Shown here in pieces: positions 12,760-23,180 of a stretch of DNA of 64,000 nucleotides. This DNA is from Piliocolobus tephrosceles. Lineage: Eukaryota > Chordata > Mammalia > Primates > Cercopithecidae. The notes below the pieces were generated by a model that ran no database searches, had not been told where the DNA came from, and saw only the letters and a list, made by a program, of their open reading frames with translations. The position numbers and the translations under genes were made by a program. The stretch is from positions 130,057,402-130,121,401 of the forward strand of contig NC_045441.1 of the NCBI RefSeq assembly GCF_002776525.5, given 5' to 3'. Every line of letters starts with the position of its first letter. The stretch's first letter is position 1.

Positions 12760-13580
12760 GAGAAGGAGTCTTGCTCTGTCGTCCATCGTCCATGCTGGAG
12801 TACAGTGGCACAATCTCAGCCCACTGCAACCTCTGCCTCCCAGGTTCAAGTGATTCTACTGCCTCAGCCTCCCGAGTAGCTGGAATTACAGGTGCCTTCC
12901 ACCACACCAGGCTAATTTTTGTATTTTTAGTAGAGACAAGGTTTCACCATGTTGGCCAGGTTGGTCTCAAACTCCTCACCTCGGGTAATCTGCCCACCTT
13001 GGCTCCCAAAGTGCTGGGATTACAGGCGTGAGCCACTGCGCCCGGACGAATCTACTTTCAAAACATCCAAAATCTGACTACTTCTCATTATTTCTGCTCT
13101 CACCAATACGGCCTAGATAACCGAAAGAGATCCTTCCCTGATCTCCTAGTTTCTACCTTGCCCCAGCAACTTTGGCCTCCTGCTATTTCTTAAATAGGCA
13201 AGGCACATTCCTGACACAGAACCTTTGAACTAATTGGCTTATCTGAAATACCTCCTCCTCCTTTCTCAAATGACCCCTTCTCAGGTGAGGCCTACCCTGA
13301 CCTCCCTATTTAAATTGCTACCTACCCCCATCACAGCCCTAACCTGTTTAACTTTCATTGCTCCATAGTACTTATTACCTTTGAACATACTATATAATTT
13401 CCTTTCTGTATGTCTAAAGTTTCTCAGTCCCATCCCCCAATATACACACACACACCTCTCCACTGGACAGTAGCTACATAAGGGTAGAGACCTTAGTTTT
13501 GTTTTCAAGTGTACTACCAAGCACCTAGATCACTACCTGGCATATAGTAGGCAGTCAAATATTTACTGAATACATGAATA
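12530..13580 (+). mobile_element. LINE-2 3' half, interrupted by an Alu
   Basis: CACATCCAATCTATCAACAA, GTGAGGCCTACCCTGAC and the tail CTACCTGGCATATAGTAGGC are LINE-2 C-terminal and 3'UTR landmarks in order. Confidence 0.75.
12733..13046 (-). mobile_element. Alu, minus strand, nested in LINE-2
   Basis: Poly-T run then GAGAAGGAGTCTTGCTCTGTC, with a small CGTCCATCGTCCAT slippage duplication, to ACTGCGCCCGGA. GAATCTACTTTC appears on both sides (target duplication). Confidence 0.94.
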
Positions 13581-13661
13581 CCTGTTGTCCTATGAAATGA
13601 CTCAATACAAAAGTCACCAATGTAGTTTTGCATGAATGACAAAACAAATGTTAATCACAGC

Positions 13662-13962
13662 TTTTTTTTTTTTTTTTTTTTGAGACAGAGTCTCGCTCTG
13701 TCACCAGGATGGAGTGCAGTGGCGTGATCTTGGCTCACTGCAACCTCTGACTCCCTGGTTCAAATGAATCTCCTGCCTCAGCCTCCAGAGTAGCTGGGAC
13801 TACAGGCATGCGCCACCACGACCAGCTAATTTTTTGTATTTTTAGTAGAGACAGGGTTTCACCATGTTGGCCAGGATGGTCTCTATCTCCTGACCTCATG
13901 ATCCACCCGCCTCGGCCTCCCAAAGTGCTGGGATTACAGGCATGAGCCACTGTGCACAGCCA
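13662..13962 (-). mobile_element. Alu, minus strand
   Basis: Twenty T residues, GAGACAGAGTCTCGCTCTGTC, to CACTGTGCACAGCC. Faces the next Alu in inverted orientation 91 bases away. AACCACAGCTT / AATCACAGCTT flank it (target duplication). Confidence 0.94.
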
Positions 13963-14053
13963 ACCACAGCTTTAAAATACCAAAACACAAGTCATAATTA
14001 CCAGTTTTCCTATAAATGGAACGGTCTTTCTACTGTTATTAAGAAAGTTTACA

Positions 14054-14352
14054 GCCAGGCGCGGTGGCTCAAGCCTGTAATCCCAGCACTTTGGGAGGCC
14101 GAGGCGGGCGGATCAAGAGGTCAGGAGATCGAGACCATCCTGGCTAACACGGTGAAACCCCGTCTCTACTAAAAAAAATATCAAAAAAAAACCAGCTGGG
14201 CGAGGTGGCAAGCGCCTGTAGTCCCAGCTACTTAGGAGGCTGAGGCAGGAGAATGGCGTAAACCCGGGAGGCAGAGCTTGCAGTGAGCCGAGATTCAGCC
14301 ACCGCACTCCAGCCTGGGCGACAGAGCGAGACTCCGTCTCAAAAAAAAAAAA
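14054..14352 (+). mobile_element. AluY-type, plus strand, with target-site duplication
   Basis: GCCAGGCGCGGTGGCTCAAGC to ACTCCGTCTC plus A tail. AAGAAAGTTTAC occurs at 14041-14052 and again at 14353-14364. Low divergence and the CTGGGCGAGGTGGC variant point to a young cercopithecid copy. Confidence 0.96.
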
Positions 14353-14364
14353 AAGAAAGTTTAC

Positions 14365-15234
14365 CTCTTTCCCATGAATTGCTTACTGAATACGTTGCCA
14401 CTTCATGTTTCTTTAATTAAGTAATGTTTTAAAGTAACATTAATAGAATGTAGTTAACACTAAAACAGTTCTAGGACAATCATCAGTCCGACATTAAGAA
14501 CTGCCAAAAATGTTAACTACAGCCCTGTGCTAAGCATATTATTGTACATTCTAAAAAAAAGAACAAAGACTTCTGAAAGGAAATTTTTACATATATAGTA
14601 TTTATCTTTTGTCTTAAAAATCAACAGAAAACACTACTGTAATTTTGTGAAGGCTTTTACATATTCATCATTTCACTTTATTTTCATATCACTCCTATGA
14701 TCTACTTAACACATGTGGCCTACCAGAAGTTCAGTGCACACCACAAGGAGGGGGAGGAGGATCAAGAGATGCCAGTGAAAGGCAAGCATTCAACTGAGTT
14801 CTCATGTATAATAAAACTTACTTGTGATATGTGACTTACTGTTAGTATGAGAAGGCATGTGCAGGAAGAATATCAGTGGAATAGAATCGATGTTAGAGGC
14901 AATCTTATAGAAACTAAAGGAAGATGAACATTTTCTGTGGCTCTAGAATAGGAATAGAAAGACTACTCTGAATCATAATCTCTTCCCTATTTGATGTTCT
15001 CTGACACTATTCCCATGGAAGTACATATTAATGTGTGTAAAACAAAAAATGTTCTGAGTTATTTAGGAGTAATTATCAATAGCACTTTATCTTTTTACAG
15101 TAAAAAAAAAGTTATGAAAGCAATAACTACTTGCTAGTCACAGAAAGGATGGGAAATTTTCATGATGGGAATTAAGCCACCTTCATAAAACATTACCAGA
15201 AATTAGGCTAACAAGAGCTCTATAAAAATAATCA
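14365..15234. other. Unassigned intron sequence
   Basis: Single-copy looking, AT-rich; nothing recognised. Confidence 0.4.
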
Positions 15235-15534
15235 GCCAGGCACGGTGGCTCACACCTGTAATCCCAGCACTTTGGGAGGCCAAGGCGGACAAACCACGAG
15301 GTCAGGAGATCGAGACCATCCTGGCTAACACGGTGAAATCCCGTCTCTACTAAAAACACAAAAAACTAGCCAGACATGGTAGCATGCGCCTGTAGTGCCA
15401 GCTACTCGGGAGGCTGAGGCAGGAGAATCGCTTGAACCCGGGGTGGGGCGGAGGTTGCAGTGAGCTGAGATCACGCCACTGCACTCCAGCATGGACGACA
15501 GAGCGAGACTCTATCTCAAAAGAAAAAAAAAAAC
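15235..15534 (+). mobile_element. Alu (S/Y), plus strand
   Basis: GCCAGGCACGGTGGCTCACAC to GACTCTATCTCAAAAG with A tail. Confidence 0.94.
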
Positions 15535-15887
15535 ACCTACTTAAGATTTAATTAAAATTTTACAGCTGACACTAATAATCCTCTTTAATATTAAAAGCAC
15601 ATCTATAAGCCCAAACAGAAATTTATTTTGCAAAATAAATGGTACAAGGTACAAAATACAGTTTAAAAATATCAAGTCAACTGAGAAACAACCCCAAGCA
15701 GTACGTTAAACTGTTCAAAATACTCCAAAGTAAGTGACTAATTCAAAGTATCCTAACATTTTATTTTAATTAAGCAGTTCTAAAACCATAAAGTAAAAAT
15801 GTTCTGGTGTTATTAACTTAAAGGTTATATATTTAGTGCAAGAAAATATATAAAACAAAAGTATTCCCCAATTTAAATATAATTAAA
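15535..15887. other. Unassigned AT-rich intron sequence
   Basis: No repeat or exon recognised. Confidence 0.4.
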
Positions 15888-16197
15888 GGTTTTTTTGTTT
15901 TTTGTTTTTGAGACGGAGTTTTGCTCGCTCTTGCTGCCCAGGGTGGAGTGCAATGGCGCAATCTCGGCTCACTGTAATCGCTACCTCCCAGGTTCAAGCG
16001 ATTCTCCTGCCTCAGCCTCCCACGGAGCTGGGATTACAGACATGCGCCACCATGCCCAGCTAATTTTTTGCATTTTTAGTAGAGATGGGGGTTTCTCCAT
16101 GTTGGTCAGGTTGGTCTTGAACTCTCGACCTCAGGTGATCTGCCTGTACTGGCCTCCCAAAGTGTGGGATTACAGGCGTGAGCCAACGTGCCCGGCC
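15888..16197 (-). mobile_element. Alu, minus strand
   Basis: (T/G)-rich tail, TTGAGACGGAGTTTTGCTCGC, to CCAACGTGCCCGGCC. Confidence 0.94.
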
Positions 16198-16336
16198 TAC
16201 TGAAAGTATCTTTTAAAGATATCTGCACTTTTTTACTTTTTAAAAACACATTAATTTTGGAACAATAGTTAAAAATAGTCTGCCAAGACATTGTATTACT
16301 CTCCCTGGAAGTGCAGTTTCAAAATCGGCAAGGTGA

Positions 16337-16460
16337 GGCTGGGTGCGGTGACTCATGCCTGTAATCCCAGCCCTTTGGGAAGCTGGGCCAGAAGGATCGC
16401 TTGACCCCAGGAGTTCAAGACCAGCCTGAGCAACACAGCATCTCTTCCAAAAAAAAAACC
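16337..16460 (+). mobile_element. Alu left-monomer fragment (FLAM/AluJ)
   Basis: GGCTGGGTGCGGTGACTCATG to AGCAACACAGCATCTC and A run. Confidence 0.85.
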
Positions 16461-16483
16461 CAAGGATTTTTTTAAAACACTCG

Positions 16484-16785
16484 GGCCGGGCGCGGTGGCT
16501 CAAGCCTGTAATCCCAGCACTTTGGGAGGCCGAGACGGGCGGATCACGAGGTCAGGAGATCAAGACCATCCTGGCTAACACGGTGAAACCCCGTCTCTAC
16601 TAAAAAATACAAAACTAGCTGGGCTAGGTGTCAGGTGCCTGTAGTCCCAGCTACTCGGGAGGCTGAGGCAGGAGAATGGCGTAAACCTGGGAGGCGGAGC
16701 TTGCAGTGAGCTGAGATCCGGCCACTGCACTCCAGCCTGGGCGACAGAGCGAGACTCTGTCTCAAAAAAAAAATAAATAAATAAC
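16484..16785 (+). mobile_element. AluY, Old World monkey type (AluYR-like), plus strand
   Basis: GGGCCGGGCGCGGTGGCTCAA to GACTCTGTCTC and an (AAAT)-type tail. Carries AAAACTAGCTGGGC and GAGATCCGGCCACTGCACTC, where the human-type AluY consensus has ATTAGCC and GATCGCGCCAC. Confidence 0.95.
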
Positions 16786-16789
16786 TCTG

Positions 16790-17589
16790 CAGGGTGACCC
16801 AACCAAACTGAAATGATACTCCTTGCCACATGATCAAAATGGTCAGTTTCTACCTTCCCAATTGTCACCTGACCCTCTACTGGTTAGGTATTCCACTTCT
16901 TCTCTAGAAACATGTATTTCCTGATACTTTGTTTTTAAATTATTAAATGAAAATCATGATGAGAAACATCATTTTACACTGTAGGGACATTCCCTGGGCT
17001 AACCAGTAAACAACTATCATCAGTGCAATTTAAAACAAAGTAAAGGGGCCCTACGGGCCCCACTGAAAAAGGTAGAAATATGACCAACTACTCCATATGC
17101 CTTTCCTTAGCAGAAACATAATGATTTAATGATGCCTCCAAGATTAATAAAGATACTAATTCTGAAACATCACAGAACATGACATAGGTTTCAAATGAAA
17201 GAACTCTTCTAAATAACATGGAGAATAACACATTGTAAACTAGTATCTTTCACGGCTTAATTGACACTTCTGGTGACTTTTTTTGGTGAATAAACATCTT
17301 AACATATTCACTTTCCCCTATACACATTTTGATTACATCTCATAATTTTGCAACATGGTAACAAGGACGTGATTGACTTTTCTGTGCAACCTACTAGAAT
17401 ATCTCCTTTATTTCTTATAAGGAAATTAATTTTGGTTGCAACTTTTACCTGCCACTTTTCATGAACCTCACCATCACATAATTCAAGATAAAGATATATT
17501 AACTATATACTGAAGTCTTAAGTATTTTGGGATAGAAGACACCTTTGAAAATCTGATTAAAATTATGGGTCTTCTCCTTCCAAAAGTAT
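16790..17589. other. Unassigned intron sequence
   Basis: No repeat or exon recognised. Confidence 0.4.
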
Positions 17590-17878
17590 GATAATGCAAG
17601 AAATTAAAAAGTCAAAGTTCTAAAAATCTTCTCAACTGGACCTACCTAATTTTAAATTTAACTATAAAGCTATGGTAATTAAGGTAGTAGGGTATTAGCC
17701 TAAGAAAAGACATACAGATCAATAAAACAGTAGAATCCAAAACTCACAAGCATAAGCAATTGATTTCAATAAAAGCGCCAAGATAATTCAAAAGAAAAAG
17801 GTTAGTCTTTCTGATAAATGTGAAACAATTGAACATCCATATGTAAAATAATGAATGAACCTTAACCACTGCTTCACA
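17590..17878 (+). mobile_element. LINE-1 ORF2 fragment, plus strand
   Basis: ACTATAAAGCTATGGTAATTA, CAGATCAATAAAACAGTAGA and ATTGAACATCCATATGTAAA are ORF2 C-terminal landmarks in order. Confidence 0.78.
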
Positions 17879-18135
17879 ACTGCTGGAGTGCAATGGCGCA
17901 ATCTCGGCTCACTACAACCTCCCTCTCATGGGTTCAAGTGATTCTCCTGCCTCAGCCTCCCGAGTAGCTGGGATTGCAGATGCCCGCCACCATGCTCGGC
18001 TAATTTTTATATTTTTAGTAGAGAGGGAGTTTCACCATGTTGGCCAGACCAGTCTTGAACTCCTGACCCCAGGTGATCTGCCCTCCTCGGCCTCCCAAAG
18101 TGCTGAGATTACAGGCTTGAGCCACTGTGCCCCAA
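17879..18135 (-). mobile_element. Alu, minus strand, lacking its A-tail end
   Basis: Begins at CTGGAGTGCAATGGCGCAATC without the poly-T part and runs to CCACTGTGCCCC. Truncated on the 3' side. Confidence 0.9.
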
Positions 18136-18263
18136 ACCACTGATGTGACTTTTATATGACTCCATGTATATGACTTTCTGGAAAGGGCACAACTAGAGAT
18201 CAGACCGGTGTTTGCCAGGGGCTGAGGGTAGAAGATGAAATTGAGTGCAAAGAGGAACTAGGA
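18136..18263 (+). mobile_element. LINE-1 3' fragment, probable continuation of 17590
   Basis: CTTTCTGGAAAGGGCACAACT and TTGCCAGGGGCTGAGGG resemble the L1 3' region downstream of ORF2. Confidence 0.5.
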
Positions 18264-18400
18264 GCTGGGCTTGGTGCATGTCTGTAGTCCTAGCTACTTG
18301 GGAGGCTGAGTATGGAAGACTGCTTGGGCCCAGAGTTCAAGTCCAGCCTGGGCAATACAATGAAACTCCACCACTCTCTCTCTCTCAAATAAATAAATTT
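18264..18400 (+). mobile_element. Alu monomer fragment, plus strand
   Basis: AGCTGGGCTTGGTGCATGTC to GCAATACAATGAAACTCC, then a short (CT)n and AAATAAATAAA tail. Confidence 0.8.
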
Positions 18401-18488
18401 TGTGTAGCAATTATGAACTTTCTGTAGACCTCTCACCTACACCTTACTTTCAGAACTTCAAATATAATATATGTAGTCTCCCTTAGAC

Positions 18489-18807
18489 CAGGAGTCAGAA
18501 CAGTTCAGCCCATGAACTGGCCCACTATCTGCTTTCGTATAGCTCACAAGCTGAGAATAATTTCTACATGTTTAAGTGGTTGAAAAAAAATCAAAAGAAG
18601 ATTTTCATAACACATGAAAATGATATAAAATTAAAATTTCAGTGTCCTGAAAATGACTACTGGAACCCAGTCAAACTCATTTGTTTAAATATTGTCTATT
18701 AGCTACTTCGGAGCTACAACAGCATTGTTGAGGAATTGTGAGAGGGACTGTATGTCCCACAATGCCTAAAATATTTGCCATCTGACCCTTAAGATTGCTG
18801 ACCTCTG
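18489..18807 (+). mobile_element. Non-autonomous hAT-type transposon with 8-bp duplication
   Basis: Starts CAGGAGTCAGAACAG and ends TTGCTGACCTCTG, an imperfect inverted repeat (CAGNGGTCAGCAA type). Flanks CCTTAGAC (18481-18488) and CCTTAGAT (18808-18815) form the 8-bp target duplication expected of hAT elements. Orientation is arbitrary. Family name not assigned. Confidence 0.72.
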
Positions 18808-18986
18808 CCTTAGATACAAGTTGTTGAAATTTTCTACACAGATGATACCTGAGAAGATTTACGCCAGTACAAACCTCTCTTCCATACATAGTAGCTCTAA
18901 AATTTTTACAGCCATAAAACCCTTTTTTCAAGGAAACGAACATGTAAAGCAGATAAATGAAGAACTTCAATAGTTATGGTATAGAG

Positions 18987-19295
18987 CAGCACTCCCCAAT
19001 CTTTTTGGGACCAGTGACCAGTTTCATGGAAGACAATTTTTCCATGGATGGGGGCACAGGAGGTTTCAGGATGAAATTGTTCCACCTCAGATCATCAGGC
19101 ATTAGATTCTCATAAGGAGCACACAACCTAGATCCCTCACATGCACAGTTTGATAGGGTTCACGCTCCTGCCGCTGATCTGACAGGAAGTGTAATGCTCA
19201 CTTGCCTGCCACTTACCTCCTGCTGTGTAGTCAGGTTCCTAACAGGTCACGGACTGGTAGGTACAAGGCTGTGGCCCAGGGGTTAGGGACCCCTG
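18987..19295 (+). mobile_element. Non-autonomous hAT-type transposon with 8-bp duplication
   Basis: Begins CAGCACTCCCCAATCTTTTT and ends GGTTAGGGACCCCTG; the ends are inverted repeats of the CAGNGGTCCCCAA type. GTATAGAG is duplicated exactly at 18979-18986 and 19296-19303. Orientation is arbitrary. Confidence 0.85.
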
Positions 19296-19484
19296 GTATA
19301 GAGGCACTAAACAGAGCCCTGGGGTAACCTCTGAAGAAGGTCCTTGAAACCCCAAAACAGTGTTTTTTAAACTGCCTGTTGCAGCCAATTTGGTTGTCAA
19401 TTTAATAAGCTGATTTTATGAATGACACAAAAAAAGAATAGAACATTATAGAAAATCAGATCACCTCATATCTAGTAAGGCTTT

Positions 19485-19560
19485 ATTCACTAATTCTTTC
19501 ACCAAATATTTTAGTACCTATGTGCCAAGTACTATTATAGATGAAGATGTAAAAAGTACA
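19485..19560 (-). mobile_element. LINE-2 3'-end-like fragment
   Basis: TTCACCAAATATTTTAGTACCTATGTGCCA-like order resembles the reversed LINE-2 tail; short and diverged. Confidence 0.4.
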
Positions 19561-19615
19561 AAACAGACAAAAACAGTTTCACATATGTATTAGTGCAATT
19601 TAAAATTTTTATTCT

Positions 19616-19897
19616 CGCTGGGCCCACCAGCTCACACCTGTAATCCCAGCACTTTGGGAGGCCGAGGCGGGCAGATCATGAGGTCAGGAGATCGAGACCA
19701 TCCGGGCTAACACACTGAAACCCCGTCTCTGCTAAAAATACAAAAATTTAGCCAGGCGTGGTGGCAGGCGCCTGTAGTCCAAGCTAGGCAGGAGAATGGC
19801 ATGAACCCGGGAGGCAGAGCTTGCAGTGAGCTGAGATAGCGCCACTGCACTGCAGCCTGGGTGACAGAGCGAGACTCCGTCTCAAAAAAAAAAAAAA
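19616..19897 (+). mobile_element. Alu, plus strand
   Basis: GCTGGGCCCACCAGCTCACAC to ACTCCGTCTC and A tail; a ~15-base loss in the right arm (CAAGCTAGGCAGGAG). Confidence 0.93.
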
Positions 19898-20589
19898 TTC
19901 TTTACAGCGATAGAATGCCTTTGAAAATTTCTCATAGAGCTCTGGCGTAATTTGAAAACCACCGTCCCATAGTACATTTGTCCCAAAAGTGCTGTCAGAA
20001 ACTGCAGCTACATTACAAGAAGGAAAACGATGTTTTATTTGATGTTACAGAGCTTCCAGAAGATATAAAGTTAACTGAGTTCACAGCAATTTTTATATTC
20101 TGTATCAATTTTTATATTCTATATCACCAGGGCCCAGAAAAAGTAGTACTGGGCATCAAATCCCTCTATATGTATAGTCTTGATATGGGAAGGAATAAGA
20201 ATAATAGTTTTTTTGTGTTTTTTGTTTTTTTTAAGCCCAAGAGAAAACATGGACACAAAAGTAATCTCAAAAGGTAGAGGGGAAAAAAAAACAATTGCTT
20301 AATGTTTGGGTGGAGACTGTATTAAAGAGTTTCTTCTGATTACCATGCTAATTAAGTATGTTAGTGATTTAGATCGGAAAAATTGAAATTGAAAAAAAAA
20401 AACATGGCAATAAAAACCAAAAATTTAAGAAAGAAATGGAACAAATGAGGCTATATTTTTCTTCTTATACTAACATGAAGTTATCTATAACCCTATGATT
20501 TTAAAATGCACTACTTAACACCTTAAAAACAGAAAAGCTCCCAAATAGGCCCACCTATTTTGAATTCAGAAGTTCTACAACCAAGCTTT
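19898..20589. other. Unassigned intron sequence
   Basis: Contains a plus-strand open frame of 99 codons (19978-20277) with no recognisable domain and a Phe-rich low-complexity end; probably incidental. Confidence 0.4.
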
Positions 20590-20757
20590 TGTTGTTGTTG
20601 TTGTTGTTGTTGAGGCAGGGTCTTACTCTGTTGCCAGGCTAGAGTGCAGTGGCACGATCATGGCTCACTGCAGCCTTGAACTTCGGGACTCAAGTGATCC
20701 TCCCATCTCAGCTTCCCAAGTAGCTGGGACTACAGGTGTGAGCCACCACACTCAGCC
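20590..20757 (-). mobile_element. Alu monomer-sized element with (GTT)n tail, minus strand
   Basis: (GTT)n run, TGAGGCAGGGTCTTACTCTG, to CCACCACACTCAGCC; about 130 bases of old Alu with an internal deletion. Confidence 0.82.
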
Positions 20758-22224
20758 CTACTGCCACATCTGACTTTACAGAATAACCAATGTACGTTAA
20801 AATAGACAAAAAGAATGAGTAAAGGACTTAAAACAATTTAACTTCTGATGAAGAGAAAATCTAGTAAGAGCTACTGACAAAAAAAGGCTTATCTTAAGGA
20901 CAATATGAGGCAGAAATGTAAAGATTAGACCATGCTGGATTTCATAAAACAAGGGGAGTATGACACAGAATGTTCACTAGGTATTCAGCTAAATTAACAA
21001 TATCAAAGTGTCAAAGAAACAAAACACACTTCTGCAGTTCTGAAAGAGAAAACAATTTCATAATTGGGAGAAAAAGGGAAAAGGAAGAACACAAAAGTAG
21101 AAATCGCATTCTCTGACAAGGTGGGCATCAGGTCTTAGAAAATGCCAAAAAACAAAGGAACCTATTCCCTCCCTCTCTTCCCCATCACTCATGGAACATA
21201 GGTTTCCAGGTGCTATATCCACATCCACCTTGTATTCATTATAATCAAGAAAGTAAGGGATAGAAAAACAAGAAAAGTCAGACTGTTCCAGCCTGTTAAC
21301 CTAATGTAATTTTTCTGGCCTATTATCCAAATACATGTACAATTAAATCAAGTTTGCACTCACTCACATTTACTACATTCAAGGATTCAAGCACCCAGTC
21401 CAACATTCCTTTCTTAGCTGTTTACTGACAATTGATTCCTTTAACGGCCAACATACAAAATGACTGACAGATAATATTCTAAACAGAAAAAGCAGTGGAT
21501 GCCTAAAGAAGGCAGTTCAGTAAATAATGAGAGAGAAAAGAATATAGAAAGGGAACACTAGAAATACGAAAGACAAACAACTATTTTATGATTTTTGCCA
21601 AAAGGGCACCTGTGAATGTATCTGGATAAGTATTAACAGCAATAGCCAAAACTGCACAACACCTACATTAATGAGAATATCACTTTTCAGGGTTATGATG
21701 CAATCCAACCTGGTGCGGTTCACAAAGATGTATTTTTAATGCAGTAGACTTCATTATAAAGGAGATTCCATCCCAGAATATTCCCTAGTCAATACATAAC
21801 GATAATTAAACAGTTTAAGATTGATGATCAGAGATCTTGAAAACAGAACGTAATAAAATTATAACTGTAATGCAACTGTAAGAAGCTCCCTTCTACAGAA
21901 ATAGCACAAGAAAAATAGTTAATAAATATCACTCTGGTATCACACTTAAAAAAAAAGCATTTATTACACCATACGGTTATTTTATACCATATACTATATC
22001 ATACCATATGGCCATAGAAAAAAACATCAGGTAAATATAAATGGTCAGATGTAAATGTTTAATGCCAAAAGTATGAGTACATTCATTTGATAAATATTTA
22101 ATAAGCACCTGTCATTTACCAGAATATTCTATTTTGAGCACCTACAAAGTATTAATACTACAAATACAGGACATGAAATTTGTTCATTCCCCAACATATT
22201 TTAAAGACTAAAATCTACATCCTA

Positions 22225-22510
22225 TGTTCAAGATGTTTGATAGCAGTAAAAAATTAAAAACAACCTAACACCCCAAAAAGATGATCGGTTAAATAAATCA
22301 CAGTGTATCTAATAATACACAGAAAGTTTTGCTTTAAGTTTTTTAAAAATACAAAACTACATAGTGTTATACAAGCATTAAAAAAGAACAGATGGAATAC
22401 ACCAAAATGTCTATAGTAATAATATCTTAGTGCCAAATTACTGATGATTTTTTACTTTTTGTACTCATATTTTTCTAATTTTTGACAATGAACTTGCTTT
22501 CCCTTTGAAA
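22225..22510 (+). mobile_element. Possible old LINE-1 3' fragment
   Basis: AAAACAACCTAACACCCCAAA, GGTTAAATAAATCACAGTGTA and TTGACAATGAAC follow the order of an old L1 3' region; strongly diverged. Confidence 0.42.
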
Positions 22511-23044
22511 TTAGACCTTTTATTTAGCTGAAATTTTCCCCTGGGAAATTTTTATTTAAAAAAAAAAAAAAACCTACATTTTACTATTAGGTAAAATAAA
22601 TCTTCAGAATAAAATGTGTCATTACACACAAGCAAACCTTTTCATTCTTTCCATGTAATTTACAGTAAGAGATGCCTTTAAGTGTATATAAGAGACTTTA
22701 AATAAAAGACCACAGCACATTTCAGTTTCCACTGAATATCAACTTCAAATTTAAAATTATTTCTTGGAGGAATTTATCTTATCATTTGTAATACTGATAT
22801 CTACATTCAAGACATACATTTTTTAATCATATGTCACCCTCCCAGCCAAATACATTTATTATCAGTTCAGAAGAAAACATAGAAGAAAAACTACTGTTCA
22901 CCACTAAACATTAAAACCTGGGTAGAGGGGACGGTGGGAAACAATTGTCTTTCAATCAAATAAAATTAGAGTATCCTTATAGTTTCAGAAGATGTAAATG
23001 TGCTTTCCAATTACTGGCAATTTATACTTAAATTCAGCTAGCCT

Positions 23045-23180
23045 AGAGGTTCTCAAGGTTGGTACATGGGAACTGCTCAAGACGTGCCAAACACAGAAAT
23101 CCATTGCCGTCGCTCTCACTTATTAAATCAGACTCTTCAGGGGGTACCGTTCCAAACAATCTGGCCCTTTCAAATAAAAT
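23045..23180 (+). mobile_element. Possible MER20/Charlie-type fragment
   Basis: AGAGGTTCTCAAGGTTGGTAC and TTAAATCAGACTCTTCAGGG resemble hAT-Charlie elements; no termini confirmed. Confidence 0.35.
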
